Positions 1-9,259 of a DNA stretch of 64,000 nucleotides are shown here, one piece after another. Each line of letters starts with the position of its first letter. Position 1 is the first letter of the stretch. The DNA lies in contig JAXLQL010000035.1 in NCBI GenBank assembly GCA_046331625.1, forward strand, positions 15,591-79,590. The letters are read 5' to 3'. The DNA comes from JAXLQL01 sp046331625 (GTDB taxonomy: Bacteria; Acidobacteriota; Terriglobia; Bryobacterales; Bryobacteraceae). Both the position numbers and the translations under genes were made by a program. Under the pieces are notes generated by a model that saw nothing but the letters and a program-made list of their open reading frames with translations, was not told where the DNA came from and made no database searches.

Positions 1-2502
1 ACGCCGGCCGAAATCGACGTTTTCTTGGCGGACCGCTCGCCGAAGGCCTACGAGAACGCAGTGAATCGCCTGCTCGACTCGCCACGCTACGGAGAGCGCA
101 TGGCGGCGCGATGGCTCGATGCGGCTCGCTACGCCGACACCAATGGATATCAGTTTGACGGCGAGCGCTTCATGTGGCGGTGGCGCGACTGGGTGATCGA
201 TTCATTCAATCGCAACCAACGGTTCGATCGATTCGTGCTGGAACAAATCGCCGGAGATATGTTGCCGGGCGCGGGGCTCGATGCGAAGATCGCCACCGGA
301 TTCAGCCGCAATCATCGCGGGAATACCGAAGACGGGATCGTGCCCGAAGAGTACGCGGTGGAATACGTAGTGGACCGCGTGGAGACCACGTCAACCGTGT
401 TCCTCGGCTTGACGCTCGGCTGCACCCGCTGCCACAACCACAAATACGATCCGTTCACGCAGAAAGAGTTCTACCGACTCTTTGCCTACTTCAACAATGT
501 TCCCGAGAATGGGCGTGCGATGAAGTACGGGAACTCACCTCCGGTGGTGGCTGCGCCCACGCGGGAACAACAAGTTGCCCATGACGAGTTGACCCGCGAG
601 ATCACCGAGACAGAGCGCTATTTGAAGCGGAACGAGGCGGCGATAGTCAAGACGCGCAAGGCGTGGCTCCCGGCCGGAACCTGGTGGCCGATGTCCGGGC
701 TCGATGCGTTCTTCACGTTCGAGCAGGCTGAAGGAACGGCCGAGGGCTTGTTCGGAAAGGCCGCCGCGTTTGACGGCAAGCGGTCCGTCGATTTTCCGGG
801 AGTCGCACAGTTCGATATTGACGATGCATTCACCATTTCGGCGTGGATCGACGGCACGACGGGCGCGATCTTTTCACGCATGGCCGATCGGGCGCAAGGG
901 ACAGGCATCGGTCTCTACCTCAAAGACGGCAGGCTCCACGCGCACCTGACGAGCAACTATGTGAATGACGCACTGCGCGTGGATACTGACGAGAAGCTCG
1001 CACCGGGCTGGCATCACGTAGCGATGAGCTATGACGGATCCGTGCAGTCGGCGGGGCTGAAGCTCTATCTCGACGGAAAGCTAGTGCGCAACAAGGTGGA
1101 GATGGAAACGCTCTACCGGCCGTTCCGCAATGCCGGGCGCGCGTTCAAAGAGCCGTTTCGCATCGGCGCAGGCGGCGGCACGGAGAATCGGTTCCGCGGG
1201 CGCATCGATCAGGTGCTCGTGTACTCGCGAGTGGTGGGTGCCGAAGAAATCGCGATGCTCGCCATCGGCAAGCCGCTCGAACAACTCAGCGGCACGAGCG
1301 AGGCCGAGCGGAAGCTGCTCGATCAGGCGTACTTCGCGAGCGCCGCGCCGCGCGAGATCCACGAGGCGTGGCAGCGGATGCAGTCGGCGATTCGCGAGCG
1401 CGAAAAGCTCGAGCGTTCGTTCCCCACGGTGATGGTGATGGCGGAAAGTCCGGCTGCAAAAGAGACACACTTGCTGATTCGCGGCGCATACGACAAGCCG
1501 GGCGAAGTAGTGCAGCCGGGTGTTCCGGCGGCTCTACCTCCGCTGCCGGTGGGCGCACCGAACAATCGGCTCGGATTCGCGCAGTGGCTCGTGGATCCCG
1601 GTCATCCATTGCTCGCGCGCGTGACGGTGAACCGTTTCTGGCAAATGTATTTCGGCACAGGACTCGTGAAGACTACCGAAGATTTCGGACAGCAGGGAGA
1701 GTATCCGAGTCATCCCGAACTGCTCGACTGGCTCGCCACCGAGTTCGTGCAATCAGGCTGGAACGTGAAGGCGCTTCAGAGGCTGATCGTCACGAGCGCA
1801 ACGTACAGACAATCGTCGCGAACGACGCCGGAGTTGCAGCAGCGCGATCCCGAGAATCGCTTGCTCGCCCGCGGAGCACGATTCCGCATGCCGGCAGAGA
1901 TGATCCGCGATCAGGCCCTGCTCGCGTCCGGATTGCTGAGTGAGAAACTCGGCGGGCCTTCGGTGAAGCCGTATCAACCCGGCGGACTGTGGGGTGAACT
2001 CGCCATGCAAGACATGTTCTATGTGCAGAGCAAGGGCTCGGAACTCCATCGCCGCAGCCTCTACACGTTCTGGAAGCGAACCATCGCTCCGCCGATGATG
2101 GTGAACTTCGACGCCGCCAATCGCGAAGCGTGCGTAGTGCGCGAGAATCGCACCAACACGCCGTTGCAGGCATTGAATCTCATGAATGACGTGACATTTC
2201 TCGAGGCAGCGCGCAAGATCGGTGAGCGGATGATAGCGGAAGGCGGCGCGGATCCGGATTCGCGCATCCAGCACGGGTTCCGGCTCGTGGTGGGCCGCGC
2301 TCCGAGCGATGCCGAGCGCGATGTAATGCGCGGGAGCCTCGCCTATCATCGCGATTACTTTGCTGACGAGGCGAAGGCGAAGCAGTTCCTGGCGCAGGGA
2401 GAGGCCGAGACGAGTTCGCGAATCGAGCCGCGGGAACTGGCGGCGTATGCGTCGGTGGCCAGTATGCTGTTGAACCTCGACGAGGCCCTTACGAAGGAGT
2501 GA
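1..2502 (+). CDS. DUF1549/DUF1553 protein with LamG insert (5' truncated)
   Basis: The reading frame is already open at base 1 (TPAEIDVFLADRS...), so the gene starts upstream and any N-terminal PSCyt1 cytochrome domain is cut off; 833 residues are visible. The visible part begins inside DUF1549, which carries the typical CTRCHNHKYDP stretch (a CxxCH heme-binding motif). A LamG/concanavalin-like beta-sandwich of roughly 180 residues follows (about residues 235-415), then DUF1553 (from about residue 520: NRLGFAQWLVDPGHPL, VNRFWQMYFG, EDFGQQG) to the C-terminus. Proteins of this family are abundant in Planctomycetes, Verrucomicrobia and Acidobacteria; they are exported and their reaction is not established. 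The stop is 4 bases before the DUF1501 gene, the usual partner, so the two are surely one operon. The LamG insert suggests glycan binding (inference). Confidence 0.93.
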   Translation, partial: TPAEIDVFLADRSPKAYENAVNRLLDSPRYGERMAARWLDAARYADTNGYQFDGERFMWRWRDWVIDSFNRNQRFDRFVLEQIAGDMLPGAGLDAKIATGFSRNHRGNTEDGIVPEEYAVEYVVDRVETTSTVFLGLTLGCTRCHNHKYDPFTQKEFYRLFAYFNNVPENGRAMKYGNSPPVVAAPTREQQVAHDELTREITETERYLKRNEAAIVKTRKAWLPAGTWWPMSGLDAFFTFEQAEGTAEGLFGKAAAFDGKRSVDFPGVAQFDIDDAFTISAWIDGTTGAIFSRMADRAQGTGIGLYLKDGRLHAHLTSNYVNDALRVDTDEKLAPGWHHVAMSYDGSVQSAGLKLYLDGKLVRNKVEMETLYRPFRNAGRAFKEPFRIGAGGGTENRFRGRIDQVLVYSRVVGAEEIAMLAIGKPLEQLSGTSEAERKLLDQAYFASAAPREIHEAWQRMQSAIREREKLERSFPTVMVMAESPAAKETHLLIRGAYDKPGEVVQPGVPAALPPLPVGAPNNRLGFAQWLVDPGHPLLARVTVNRFWQMYFGTGLVKTTEDFGQQGEYPSHPELLDWLATEFVQSGWNVKALQRLIVTSATYRQSSRTTPELQQRDPENRLLARGARFRMPAEMIRDQALLASGLLSEKLGGPSVKPYQPGGLWGELAMQDMFYVQSKGSELHRRSLYTFWKRTIAPPMMVNFDAANREACVVRENRTNTPLQALNLMNDVTFLEAARKIGERMIAEGGADPDSRIQHGFRLVVGRAPSDAERDVMRGSLAYHRDYFADEAKAKQFLAQGEAETSSRIEPRELAAYASVASMLLNLDEALTKE

Positions 2503-2506
2503 GAGA

Positions 2507-3913
2507 ATGTTCGAAACATATTTGACGCGGCGTCACTTCTTCCAGCGCACGGCGGCCGGCCTCGGAATCGGCGCGCTCGGATCACTCCTCGCCGAAGAGC
2601 AGAAGCCCGGCGTACTGCCGCACTTCGCCGCAAAAGCCAAACGCGTAATCTATCTGTTCCAGCACGGCGGTCCATCGCAGCTCGACTTGTTCGACTACAA
2701 GCCACAACTGGCCGAGCGGCGCGGTTCGGAACTGCCGGATTCAGTGCGGCGCGGGCAGCGGCTCACCGGAATGACGGCGTTTCAAGCGAAATTCCCGACA
2801 GCGCCTTCGATCTTCAAGTTCGCTCAGCATGGGCAATCGGGCATGCGGCTCAGCGAACTGATGCCATACACGGCGAAGCACGCCGACCGGCTCTGCGTGG
2901 TCCGCTCAATGCACACCGACGCGATCAATCACGACCCGGCAGTGTGCTTCTTCCAAACCGGATTTCAACTGGCCGGGCGGCCGAGTATGGGCGCGTGGAT
3001 CTCCTACGGGCTGGGCAGCGAGAACAAGGATCTGCCGGCGTTCGTGGTGATGGTGTCGCAAGGCTTCGGCGGATCGCAGGCGCTCGCCGATCGTGCCTGG
3101 GGTAGCGGGTTCCTCCCGACGCGCTATCAAGGCGTGAAGTTCCGCGCGGCCTCTGACCCGGTATTGTATTTGTCGAATCCCGAAGGCTACTCGCGCGAAG
3201 CCCGCCGGCACTACCTCGACGATCTGAGCCGCTTGAATCAACTCAAGCTCGACGACTACCAGGATCCCGAGATCTCAACGCGCATCGCGCAATACGAGAT
3301 GGCGTTTCGCATGCAAGCTTCGGTGCCTGAACTAACCGATCTTTCGAAGGAACCGGAGCGCGTGTTCGACATGTACGGTCCCGATGCGCGCAAGCCCGGC
3401 ACCTACGCGGCCAACTGCATTCTCGCCCGCAGGCTCGCTGAGCGCGGCGTGCGATTCATTCAACTGTTCCACCGCGGCTGGGACCAGCACGGGAATCTCC
3501 CGCGCGACATTCGCAAGCAGTGCGAGCAAACCGATCAGCCGTCGGCAGCCTTGGTGCAGGACCTCGCCGAGCGCGGCATGCTCGACGACACACTGATCGT
3601 GTGGGGCGGCGAATTCGGGCGCACCGTGTATTCACAGGGAACACTCACCGAGACCGATTACGGCCGTGACCACCATCCGCGCTGCTTCTCGATGTGGCTG
3701 GCCGGCGGCGGTATCAAGGGCGGCCTGACCTACGGCGAAACGGACGACTATTCGTACAATATCGTTTCGAACCCCGTGGACGTGCACGATCTGCACGCGA
3801 CCATGCTCCATTGCATGGGCGTCGAACATACGAAGCTGACGTTCAAGTTCCAGGGCCGGCACTATCGGCTCACCGATGTCCATGGCACGGTGGTTCGCGA
3901 ACTGCTGAGCTGA
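2507..3913 (+). CDS. DUF1501 family exported protein
   Basis: 468 residues. The N-terminus has a Tat-like signal (TRRHFFQRTAAGLGIG) ending near residue 30. Family motifs are present in order: QHGGPSQLDLFD near residue 50, KHGQSG-like AQHGQSGMRLSEL, WISYGLGSE, QLFHRGWDQHGN, IVWGGEFGRT and GRDHHPRCFSMWLAGGG, followed by HDLHATMLHCMG near the C-terminus. DUF1501 is related to the alkaline phosphatase/sulfatase superfamily; the His/Asp/Glu-rich motifs fit a metal-dependent hydrolase, but no substrate is known. It starts 4 bases after its DUF1549/DUF1553 partner. A second such protein lies at 13.8-15.2 kb. Confidence 0.93.
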   Translation: MFETYLTRRHFFQRTAAGLGIGALGSLLAEEQKPGVLPHFAAKAKRVIYLFQHGGPSQLDLFDYKPQLAERRGSELPDSVRRGQRLTGMTAFQAKFPTAPSIFKFAQHGQSGMRLSELMPYTAKHADRLCVVRSMHTDAINHDPAVCFFQTGFQLAGRPSMGAWISYGLGSENKDLPAFVVMVSQGFGGSQALADRAWGSGFLPTRYQGVKFRAASDPVLYLSNPEGYSREARRHYLDDLSRLNQLKLDDYQDPEISTRIAQYEMAFRMQASVPELTDLSKEPERVFDMYGPDARKPGTYAANCILARRLAERGVRFIQLFHRGWDQHGNLPRDIRKQCEQTDQPSAALVQDLAERGMLDDTLIVWGGEFGRTVYSQGTLTETDYGRDHHPRCFSMWLAGGGIKGGLTYGETDDYSYNIVSNPVDVHDLHATMLHCMGVEHTKLTFKFQGRHYRLTDVHGTVVRELLS

Positions 3914-3949
3914 CACCAGAGCGATCCTGTTGTGCGATACTCATCGCCA

Positions 3950-5455
3950 ATGTGGATCCGCAAGCATGAACGCGACCGCCGCAAGGGCGTCGACTCCCCC
4001 GTTCCCACCCAGTTCGTCTCGAACGAGGAGTTCATCCCGCGCCCCCAAAACCGCGACCAGCGCCAGGTAGAACATTTCATCGGCGAAATGTCTGACTCAA
4101 ATTCGAGGCGCCTCGGCATCTCGCGGCGCGACTACATGCGCACTGGTATGGGTCTGGCCACCTGTTTTCTGGCGGCGAATCGCGTTTACGGCGAGTATTG
4201 GGAAGTGGAAGCCGCCGAGGCGTTCGAACCGGCGGCCACCGCGGAAAAGTACCCGAAGGGCGAGTACTTCGTGCTCGACGTACAGGCCCACTTCACTGAC
4301 GGATACGCTCTCAACTTCCGCACGGACCCGATCGTCAAGGGCATGGGCTTCCAACTGAAGGACGACGCCGAGTCCTACAGCTACAGAACATTCGTGAAAG
4401 AAATGTTCTTTGACTCCGAGACGGACATGATCATCCTCTCCGGCGTGCCTGGCCGCGAAGTGCTGCGCGACGCGCAAGGCAACGTGCCGGAAGGGCGCAA
4501 GCGCGGCGGCGGGATTTTTCCATCATGGCTGATGTCGCAAGCCAAGAAGCAGATCAATGACCTCGCCGGGTCGACGCGGGCACTGTGCCAGGGGAACCTC
4601 GCGCCCAATCACTACTGGAACCGCGAGACCAACTCGATGGACAAAGCGGCGATCCTCGAGCAGATGGAGCGCGAGATCAAACAGTACGGCATCCACTCGT
4701 GGAAATGGTACTGCCACACGGATCCGGGCAAGTCCGGCGGCGGTTTCCAGCTCGATGATCCGAACGCGTTCTGGTTCTACGAAGAGTCGCGCAAACGCGG
4801 CATCAAGCTCATCAGCGTCCACAAGGGCTACTCGTATCAATCGCGCACCCTGGGCCACTTGGCGAATCCCAAGGATGTAGAGAAGGCCGCACTTGCGTAC
4901 CCGGACTTCAACTTCGTGATCTACCACTCGGCGTTACAGCACGGGATCAACGAGCCCGAGTTCAAGGACCCGGCGAAGGTGAATCCCACCACCGGCGACA
5001 TGGCATGGCACGACGTGTTGATGGACATCAAGCGCCGCAATCCCAAGATCGACAACGTATATCCGGAGCTTGGGAGCTTCTTCGGTCCGCTGGTGCTGGC
5101 GCATCCTGGTCTCGCGATGCACGGCATCGGCAAGAACATCAAACACTACGGCGTGGACCGCGTGATCTGGGGCACTGACTGCATCTGGTGGGGCTCACCG
5201 CAATGGCTCATCGAGGCGTTCAAGCGATTCCAGATCAGCGATGAATACTGCGAGAAGTTCGGATACAAGAAGCTGAGCAAGAAAGACAAGGCGAAGATTC
5301 TTGGGCTCAACGCGGCAAAGCTCTACGGAATCGATGTGAAGAAGAAGCGCGGTCCGCTACCCGCGGATGCACTGGATCGGCTGAAGACAGCCTACCTGGA
5401 AGACGGCGGGCAGCCAGACAACGCGGCGCACGGCTGGGTCCGGGCGGCTGACTAA
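3950..5455 (+). CDS. Tat-exported amidohydrolase family protein
   Basis: About 501 residues. Three starts are possible: GTG 3932, ATG 3950 and ATG 4088. I chose 3950 because the stretch VPTQFVSNEEFIPRPQ upstream of the later ATG looks like conserved coding sequence of this family. A twin-arginine motif (SRRDYMRTGMGLATCF) follows at about residue 60, so it is probably exported folded. The body fits an amidohydrolase_2 TIM barrel: a metal-site-like VQAHFTDG near the front, an ISVHKGY segment, IYHSALQHG, and the terminal GVDRVIWGTDCIWWGSPQW, where the Asp is the usual metal ligand. Relatives include decarboxylases and hydrolases of aromatic or carboxylic substrates; the substrate here is unknown. 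It follows the DUF1501 gene by 36 bases and may share its transcript. Confidence 0.85.
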   Translation: MWIRKHERDRRKGVDSPVPTQFVSNEEFIPRPQNRDQRQVEHFIGEMSDSNSRRLGISRRDYMRTGMGLATCFLAANRVYGEYWEVEAAEAFEPAATAEKYPKGEYFVLDVQAHFTDGYALNFRTDPIVKGMGFQLKDDAESYSYRTFVKEMFFDSETDMIILSGVPGREVLRDAQGNVPEGRKRGGGIFPSWLMSQAKKQINDLAGSTRALCQGNLAPNHYWNRETNSMDKAAILEQMEREIKQYGIHSWKWYCHTDPGKSGGGFQLDDPNAFWFYEESRKRGIKLISVHKGYSYQSRTLGHLANPKDVEKAALAYPDFNFVIYHSALQHGINEPEFKDPAKVNPTTGDMAWHDVLMDIKRRNPKIDNVYPELGSFFGPLVLAHPGLAMHGIGKNIKHYGVDRVIWGTDCIWWGSPQWLIEAFKRFQISDEYCEKFGYKKLSKKDKAKILGLNAAKLYGIDVKKKRGPLPADALDRLKTAYLEDGGQPDNAAHGWVRAAD

Positions 5456-5473
5456 CGCTAGCCGCCCTCTTCG

Positions 5474-6208
5474 TCAACACACCCTGACCGCCGAGAACTT
5501 CACTTCGATGGTGCCACCTCCCTGCCCTCCTCCCTTGAAGTCGACCTCGAACGACGTCGAAGACGCAACGCGACAGCAGCAATCCAGAGTGATCGTTCCA
5601 CTGGCCGTACCGTACTCGTCACGTCCGGCGGCTGGCTCCTGGTGTTCCACTTCCACCGCGTCGACGGTAATTGTGAACGTCACTGGCGCGCCTTTCGGCA
5701 CCTGAACGGTCGACACCTTGCGGTTGACCTGCGACCACACACCCTGCTGATTGATGAGCTTGTGGAGCGTCAGGTAGCCGAAGAAGTCCGGGATCACGGC
5801 CCCGATACCATCAATGGAAGCGAACATCCTCACTTCCATTTCGCCGAATGGCGACAGATTCGAATCGGCGGGTTCGATCTGCATCTGCACGACTCGCACG
5901 TGAGTCATGACGATATCGAATGAACAGCAAGCGGGCGATTGGCATTGGCAGCCCCCTCCGCAGTTGCATTCCTCCTTCGCTGACTCAACGGCGCGATCGG
6001 GCTTGGAGCCGGTCTCGGCGGCCATGAGTCGCGTTGCCGCTCTCACATCCGCGAGAGCCTCCTCAAAAGAGGCGGCTCTCGCCTGGCGCGTTTGCATCGC
6101 TTGCACTGCCAGCAGCAAAGACGTGGTCAGGTCGCGCAATTCGGCGACGTCGCTCACCTGCGGCACGGCGGCCGAAGGAGCGTTCAATTCCTGAGGATTT
6201 TCGGGCAT
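5474..6208 (-). CDS. Cysteine-rich protein of unknown function
   Basis: 244 residues, not recognised. The first 80 are polar, Ala-rich and probably helical. A cysteine cluster follows (CNCGGGCQCQ then SPACC; Cys 81, 83, 87, 89, 94, 95). The remaining 150 residues look like a beta-sandwich with a second cluster (DCCCR, Cys 210-212) and a Cys as the very last residue. I see no signal peptide or membrane span. The spacing could bind a metal or form disulfides between the clusters; this is inference. It is convergent with the amidohydrolase (18 bases between stops) and divergent from the aldose-epimerase-like gene. A GAGGT box lies about 10 bases before the ATG. Confidence 0.75.
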   Translation of the reverse strand: MPENPQELNAPSAAVPQVSDVAELRDLTTSLLLAVQAMQTRQARAASFEEALADVRAATRLMAAETGSKPDRAVESAKEECNCGGGCQCQSPACCSFDIVMTHVRVVQMQIEPADSNLSPFGEMEVRMFASIDGIGAVIPDFFGYLTLHKLINQQGVWSQVNRKVSTVQVPKGAPVTFTITVDAVEVEHQEPAAGRDEYGTASGTITLDCCCRVASSTSFEVDFKGGGQGGGTIEVKFSAVRVC

Positions 6209-6286
6209 GGTTTGATTGACCTCTGCTGGTTAATGCGGGAGAAGCCGCAAGGCGGGGTCAACCGGTTTTGGTACAGTAGTCCGTTC
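6209..6286. promoter_or_regulatory. Divergent intergenic promoter region
   Basis: This 78-base gap separates the start of the cysteine-rich protein (minus) from the start of the aldose-epimerase-like protein (plus), so both promoters must lie in or near it. I could not assign convincing -35/-10 hexamers. An AGAGGT box serves the minus gene. Confidence 0.4.
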
Positions 6287-7297
6287 ATGATCTTCAAAGC
6301 CATCGTGATGACATGCGCGTGCGCGGTCGCATTCGCACAGGGTACTGAAGCCCCCACAGCCGAAATCGACAACGGGCAACTGCACTTGAAGCTCTACCTG
6401 CCAGACGCCACGCGCGGATACTATCGCGGCACGCGATTCGACTGGTCCGGCGCCGTCTACAGCTTGAAGTGGCAGGGCCACGAATACTATGGACCTTGGT
6501 TCGACAAGAAGGCCCAGAACGTCCGCGACTTCATCTACGAAGGCAACGAGATCATCGTCGGGCCGTGCAGCGGAACTACCGGTCCGGTGGATGAGTTCGG
6601 GCAAATCGGCTTCGACGCAGCCAAGCCCGGTGGAACATTTCTGAAGATTGGCGTGGGCGCGCTCCGCAAGACCGCGGAGCCGCGCTACTCGGGATACCAG
6701 CTCTACGAAATCGCCAACGGCGGCAAGTGGACCGTGCGCAAGCGGCGCGACCGGATCGAGTTCACGCAGCGTCTCAATGATGCTGAGTCCGGTTACGGAT
6801 ACGTGTATCGAAAGGTGATGCGGCTGGTGCCTGGCAAGCCCGAGATGGTCCTCGAGCATGGCTTGAAGAACATCGGGCGCAACACGATCGACACCACCGT
6901 CTACAATCACAACTTCGTCATCCTCGATGGAAAAGCGCCAGGAGAAGGCCTTACAATCGAGACGCCGTTCGACATCAAGTCCTCGAAGCCACCGAATGCG
7001 GAACTTGCCCAGGTGAGCGGCAAGCGGATCGCCTATCTCAAGACGCTCGCGGGGCGCGACACGGTTGCGGGTCCGATCGAAGGCTTCGGCGCCGGGGCCG
7101 GCGATCATCGCTTCAAGATAGAGAACAGCAAGCTGGGCATCGGCGTGAGCTTCGAAGGCGACAAGCCACTCGACAAGATCTATCTGTGGTCGATTCGATC
7201 GGTGATGTCGGTGGAACCGTTCGTGGCCGTGAAAGCCGAACCCGGTCGCGAATTCACGTGGAAAGCCACCTACCGCTACTACGCCACTGCCAAGTAG
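6287..7297 (+). CDS. Secreted aldose 1-epimerase-like protein
   Basis: 336 residues from ATG 6287, chosen because it gives a clean signal peptide (MIFKAIVMTCACAVAFAQG); the longer in-frame extension upstream runs antisense through the neighbouring gene. The sequence is an all-beta galactose-mutarotase-like fold (GYYRGTRFDWSGAVYSLKW, TGPVDEFGQIGFD, VYNHNFVILDGKAPGEGL, VKAEPGREFTWKATYRYY). Mutarotase-fold proteins bind or interconvert sugars; which sugar is not predictable. Catalytic residues are not certain by eye. The stop abuts the stop of the minus-strand cupin gene with no spacer. Confidence 0.75.
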   Translation: MIFKAIVMTCACAVAFAQGTEAPTAEIDNGQLHLKLYLPDATRGYYRGTRFDWSGAVYSLKWQGHEYYGPWFDKKAQNVRDFIYEGNEIIVGPCSGTTGPVDEFGQIGFDAAKPGGTFLKIGVGALRKTAEPRYSGYQLYEIANGGKWTVRKRRDRIEFTQRLNDAESGYGYVYRKVMRLVPGKPEMVLEHGLKNIGRNTIDTTVYNHNFVILDGKAPGEGLTIETPFDIKSSKPPNAELAQVSGKRIAYLKTLAGRDTVAGPIEGFGAGAGDHRFKIENSKLGIGVSFEGDKPLDKIYLWSIRSVMSVEPFVAVKAEPGREFTWKATYRYYATAK

Positions 7298-8230
7298 TCA
7301 GTGTTGCGGCGCGTCGAAGATGTGATTCGCCGATGGATACGTGCTCGACGTGAGCCGGCACGCGGGCCCCTCGCCGAGAAACTCCGGAATGTGGAATGTC
7401 TTCGGCGGCGCGTAGACGATGTCGCCTTCTACGCCGACTAGCGGCTCCGCAATCCCCTCCATGATCCACTGGAGCTTCCCACGCAGCACGATCCAGAACT
7501 CGGCGAAGTCGGCGTGCATGTGTCCGCGATAGCCGGGCGCACGCTTCGGATTGTCCTTCTGGTGGCCGTAGATAAAATTCCCGCGAACGCGATTCTTGCG
7601 CTGGGCGGGCTCACTCCACGCGCTTTGATTGCGATGGGCCGCTTCGAGATCTTCGATGTTGACGTGGATGCGGTCGCCGGACTTGCTGGGCACGTCGTCC
7701 GGATTCACACCTGTAGATAGCGTGATGGGGATGTAGTCGACCTCACCGCGGCCGACGCCCTCTGGTTTCGCCTCGAACACCGGAGTCGCCTGCGCCAGCG
7801 TCACTTCGAACCGAATGGCCGGCTCCGTACCCACTACTTCGAGCGAATGCAGGTGCCGCTCCGGCGCAAAGACGTAGGATCCCTTGCGCGCCTCGATCTG
7901 CTGCCACCCTCGCGGCGTCTCGATCTCGAAGCGAATACGGCCTTCCTGAACCACCCACCATGCCGGCGCATCGGGGAACAAATGGCGCGCCACTTTCGAA
8001 CCCGGCGCGGCCGAGATTACCCACCCGCGGCTGTTGCCATCGTCAATGACAAGTTCGCTCCAATTTGTTTGGCCCCAGTGCTTGGCCTTGAGATCGGCCA
8101 GGCGAGTGAGCGGCTTCATCGGCGCCTTGTAGGGCGTGGGCACCACGGGTTTGGGAAAGTAGAAAACGCGTGGAGTCTGCGCCGAGGCGGCCACGGCAAG
8201 CGCAGCCGCGAGAACGAGCGGGTTTCGCAT
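7298..8230 (-). CDS. Secreted bicupin domain protein
   Basis: 310 residues. ATG 8230 gives a signal peptide (MRNPLVLAAALAVAASAQ). Two cupin modules are visible. The first is around residues 75-135 (APAWWVVQEGRIRFEIE, then SYVFAPERHLHSLEV). The second is around 235-300 (YRGHMHADFAEFWIVLRGK, then GDIVYAPPKTFHIPEFLG) with His and Glu residues suitable for a metal site. Cupins include dioxygenases, isomerases and sugar-binding proteins; the function here is unknown. It lies 26 bases after the NHL-repeat gene on the same strand and is the last gene of a three-gene operon. Confidence 0.82.
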   Translation of the reverse strand: MRNPLVLAAALAVAASAQTPRVFYFPKPVVPTPYKAPMKPLTRLADLKAKHWGQTNWSELVIDDGNSRGWVISAAPGSKVARHLFPDAPAWWVVQEGRIRFEIETPRGWQQIEARKGSYVFAPERHLHSLEVVGTEPAIRFEVTLAQATPVFEAKPEGVGRGEVDYIPITLSTGVNPDDVPSKSGDRIHVNIEDLEAAHRNQSAWSEPAQRKNRVRGNFIYGHQKDNPKRAPGYRGHMHADFAEFWIVLRGKLQWIMEGIAEPLVGVEGDIVYAPPKTFHIPEFLGEGPACRLTSSTYPSANHIFDAPQH

Positions 8231-8256
8231 GACTGCCAGTGTATCCGGAAGCAATG

Positions 8257-9252
8257 CTACTGGCCAGGCCAACCCGGGTACCAGCGCAACACGTTGCCCG
8301 TAAGGCTCCCGATGAAGATCAGCCGATCGGGCGTGACGTGGATCCAATGCCCGGGGCTCTCGATCGAACCCAAGATCTTGCCGGTCGCGATGTCGACATG
8401 GAAGATGCGCCCGCCGAGCGTATTGAGCGCGCCCGCTTCCACCTTCTCGCGATGCGTGATCATCCAGAACTGATCGTCCGGAGTGATGAAGATGTTCTGC
8501 GTCGACCCGAGATGATTCCACGCCCGCAGGAACTTGCCCTCGGGCGTGAAGATCTGGATGCGGTTGTTCTCGCGGTCGCTCACATACACAGTGCCCTTCG
8601 AATCCACCTGCACCGAGTGCGGCGTATCGAACTCACCGGGCGCGCGGCCCGCCTTTCCCCACTCGAACTCGTAGCGGCCTTCGCGCGAGAACTTGACGAC
8701 GCGCTTGTTGCCGTAACCATCGGAAACGTAGAATCCGCCGTCGCGCGCGAACGCAATGTCGGTGGGTTTGTCGAACGTCTCGCGAGTCGATCCCGCCTGG
8801 CCTTTCTTCCCGAGCGTCAGCAGTAACTCGCCCTTCTGCGTGAACTTCATCACTTGGTGGCTGCCGACATCGGTGGTCCAGACATTTCCCTCGCGATCGA
8901 TCCGCAATCCGTGCGGAGACACGAAGTAGTCCTTGCCCCACGAGCGCAAGTAGCGGCCCATCGCATCGAAGATGATCACGGGATCGGCATGATGGCCGCG
9001 ATGAAACGCGAACACCTCGCCCTGCGCGTTCACCGCCACCGCGGACACGCGCCCGAACTTCCAGCCCTTCGGCATCGTGTCTTCGTCGCCCGAGAAATGA
9101 AGTTCGCCCTTCGCAGTGGGCGGAGGTGGAACGGGCTCCTCGCCGAACCGGAGGTTCACGCGATACTTCAACAACGCGCCTTCGCGCGGGGACCAGCCTT
9201 GCGGTTCGGCGGCGAGCATCGCAATAGAGGTACAGGCGATCGCGTACTTCAC
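8257..9252 (-). CDS. NHL-repeat six-bladed beta-propeller protein
   Basis: 331 residues from GTG 9252, 7 bases after the stop of the upstream gene. A short hydrophobic leader (VKYAIACTSIAMLAAEP) suggests export. At least three NHL repeats are clear: SPHGLRIDREGNVWTTDVG, TDIAFARDGGFYVSDGYG and HSVQVDSKGTVYVSDRENN, each followed by a short strand such as RIQIFTPEGKFL. This is the arrangement of six-bladed propellers such as peptidyl-alpha-hydroxyglycine lyase-like proteins; no enzyme activity can be assigned. The tight spacing to both neighbours indicates co-transcription with the second propeller and the bicupin. Confidence 0.85.
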   Translation of the reverse strand: MKYAIACTSIAMLAAEPQGWSPREGALLKYRVNLRFGEEPVPPPPTAKGELHFSGDEDTMPKGWKFGRVSAVAVNAQGEVFAFHRGHHADPVIIFDAMGRYLRSWGKDYFVSPHGLRIDREGNVWTTDVGSHQVMKFTQKGELLLTLGKKGQAGSTRETFDKPTDIAFARDGGFYVSDGYGNKRVVKFSREGRYEFEWGKAGRAPGEFDTPHSVQVDSKGTVYVSDRENNRIQIFTPEGKFLRAWNHLGSTQNIFITPDDQFWMITHREKVEAGALNTLGGRIFHVDIATGKILGSIESPGHWIHVTPDRLIFIGSLTGNVLRWYPGWPGQ

Positions 9253-9259
9253 GTGCGTC

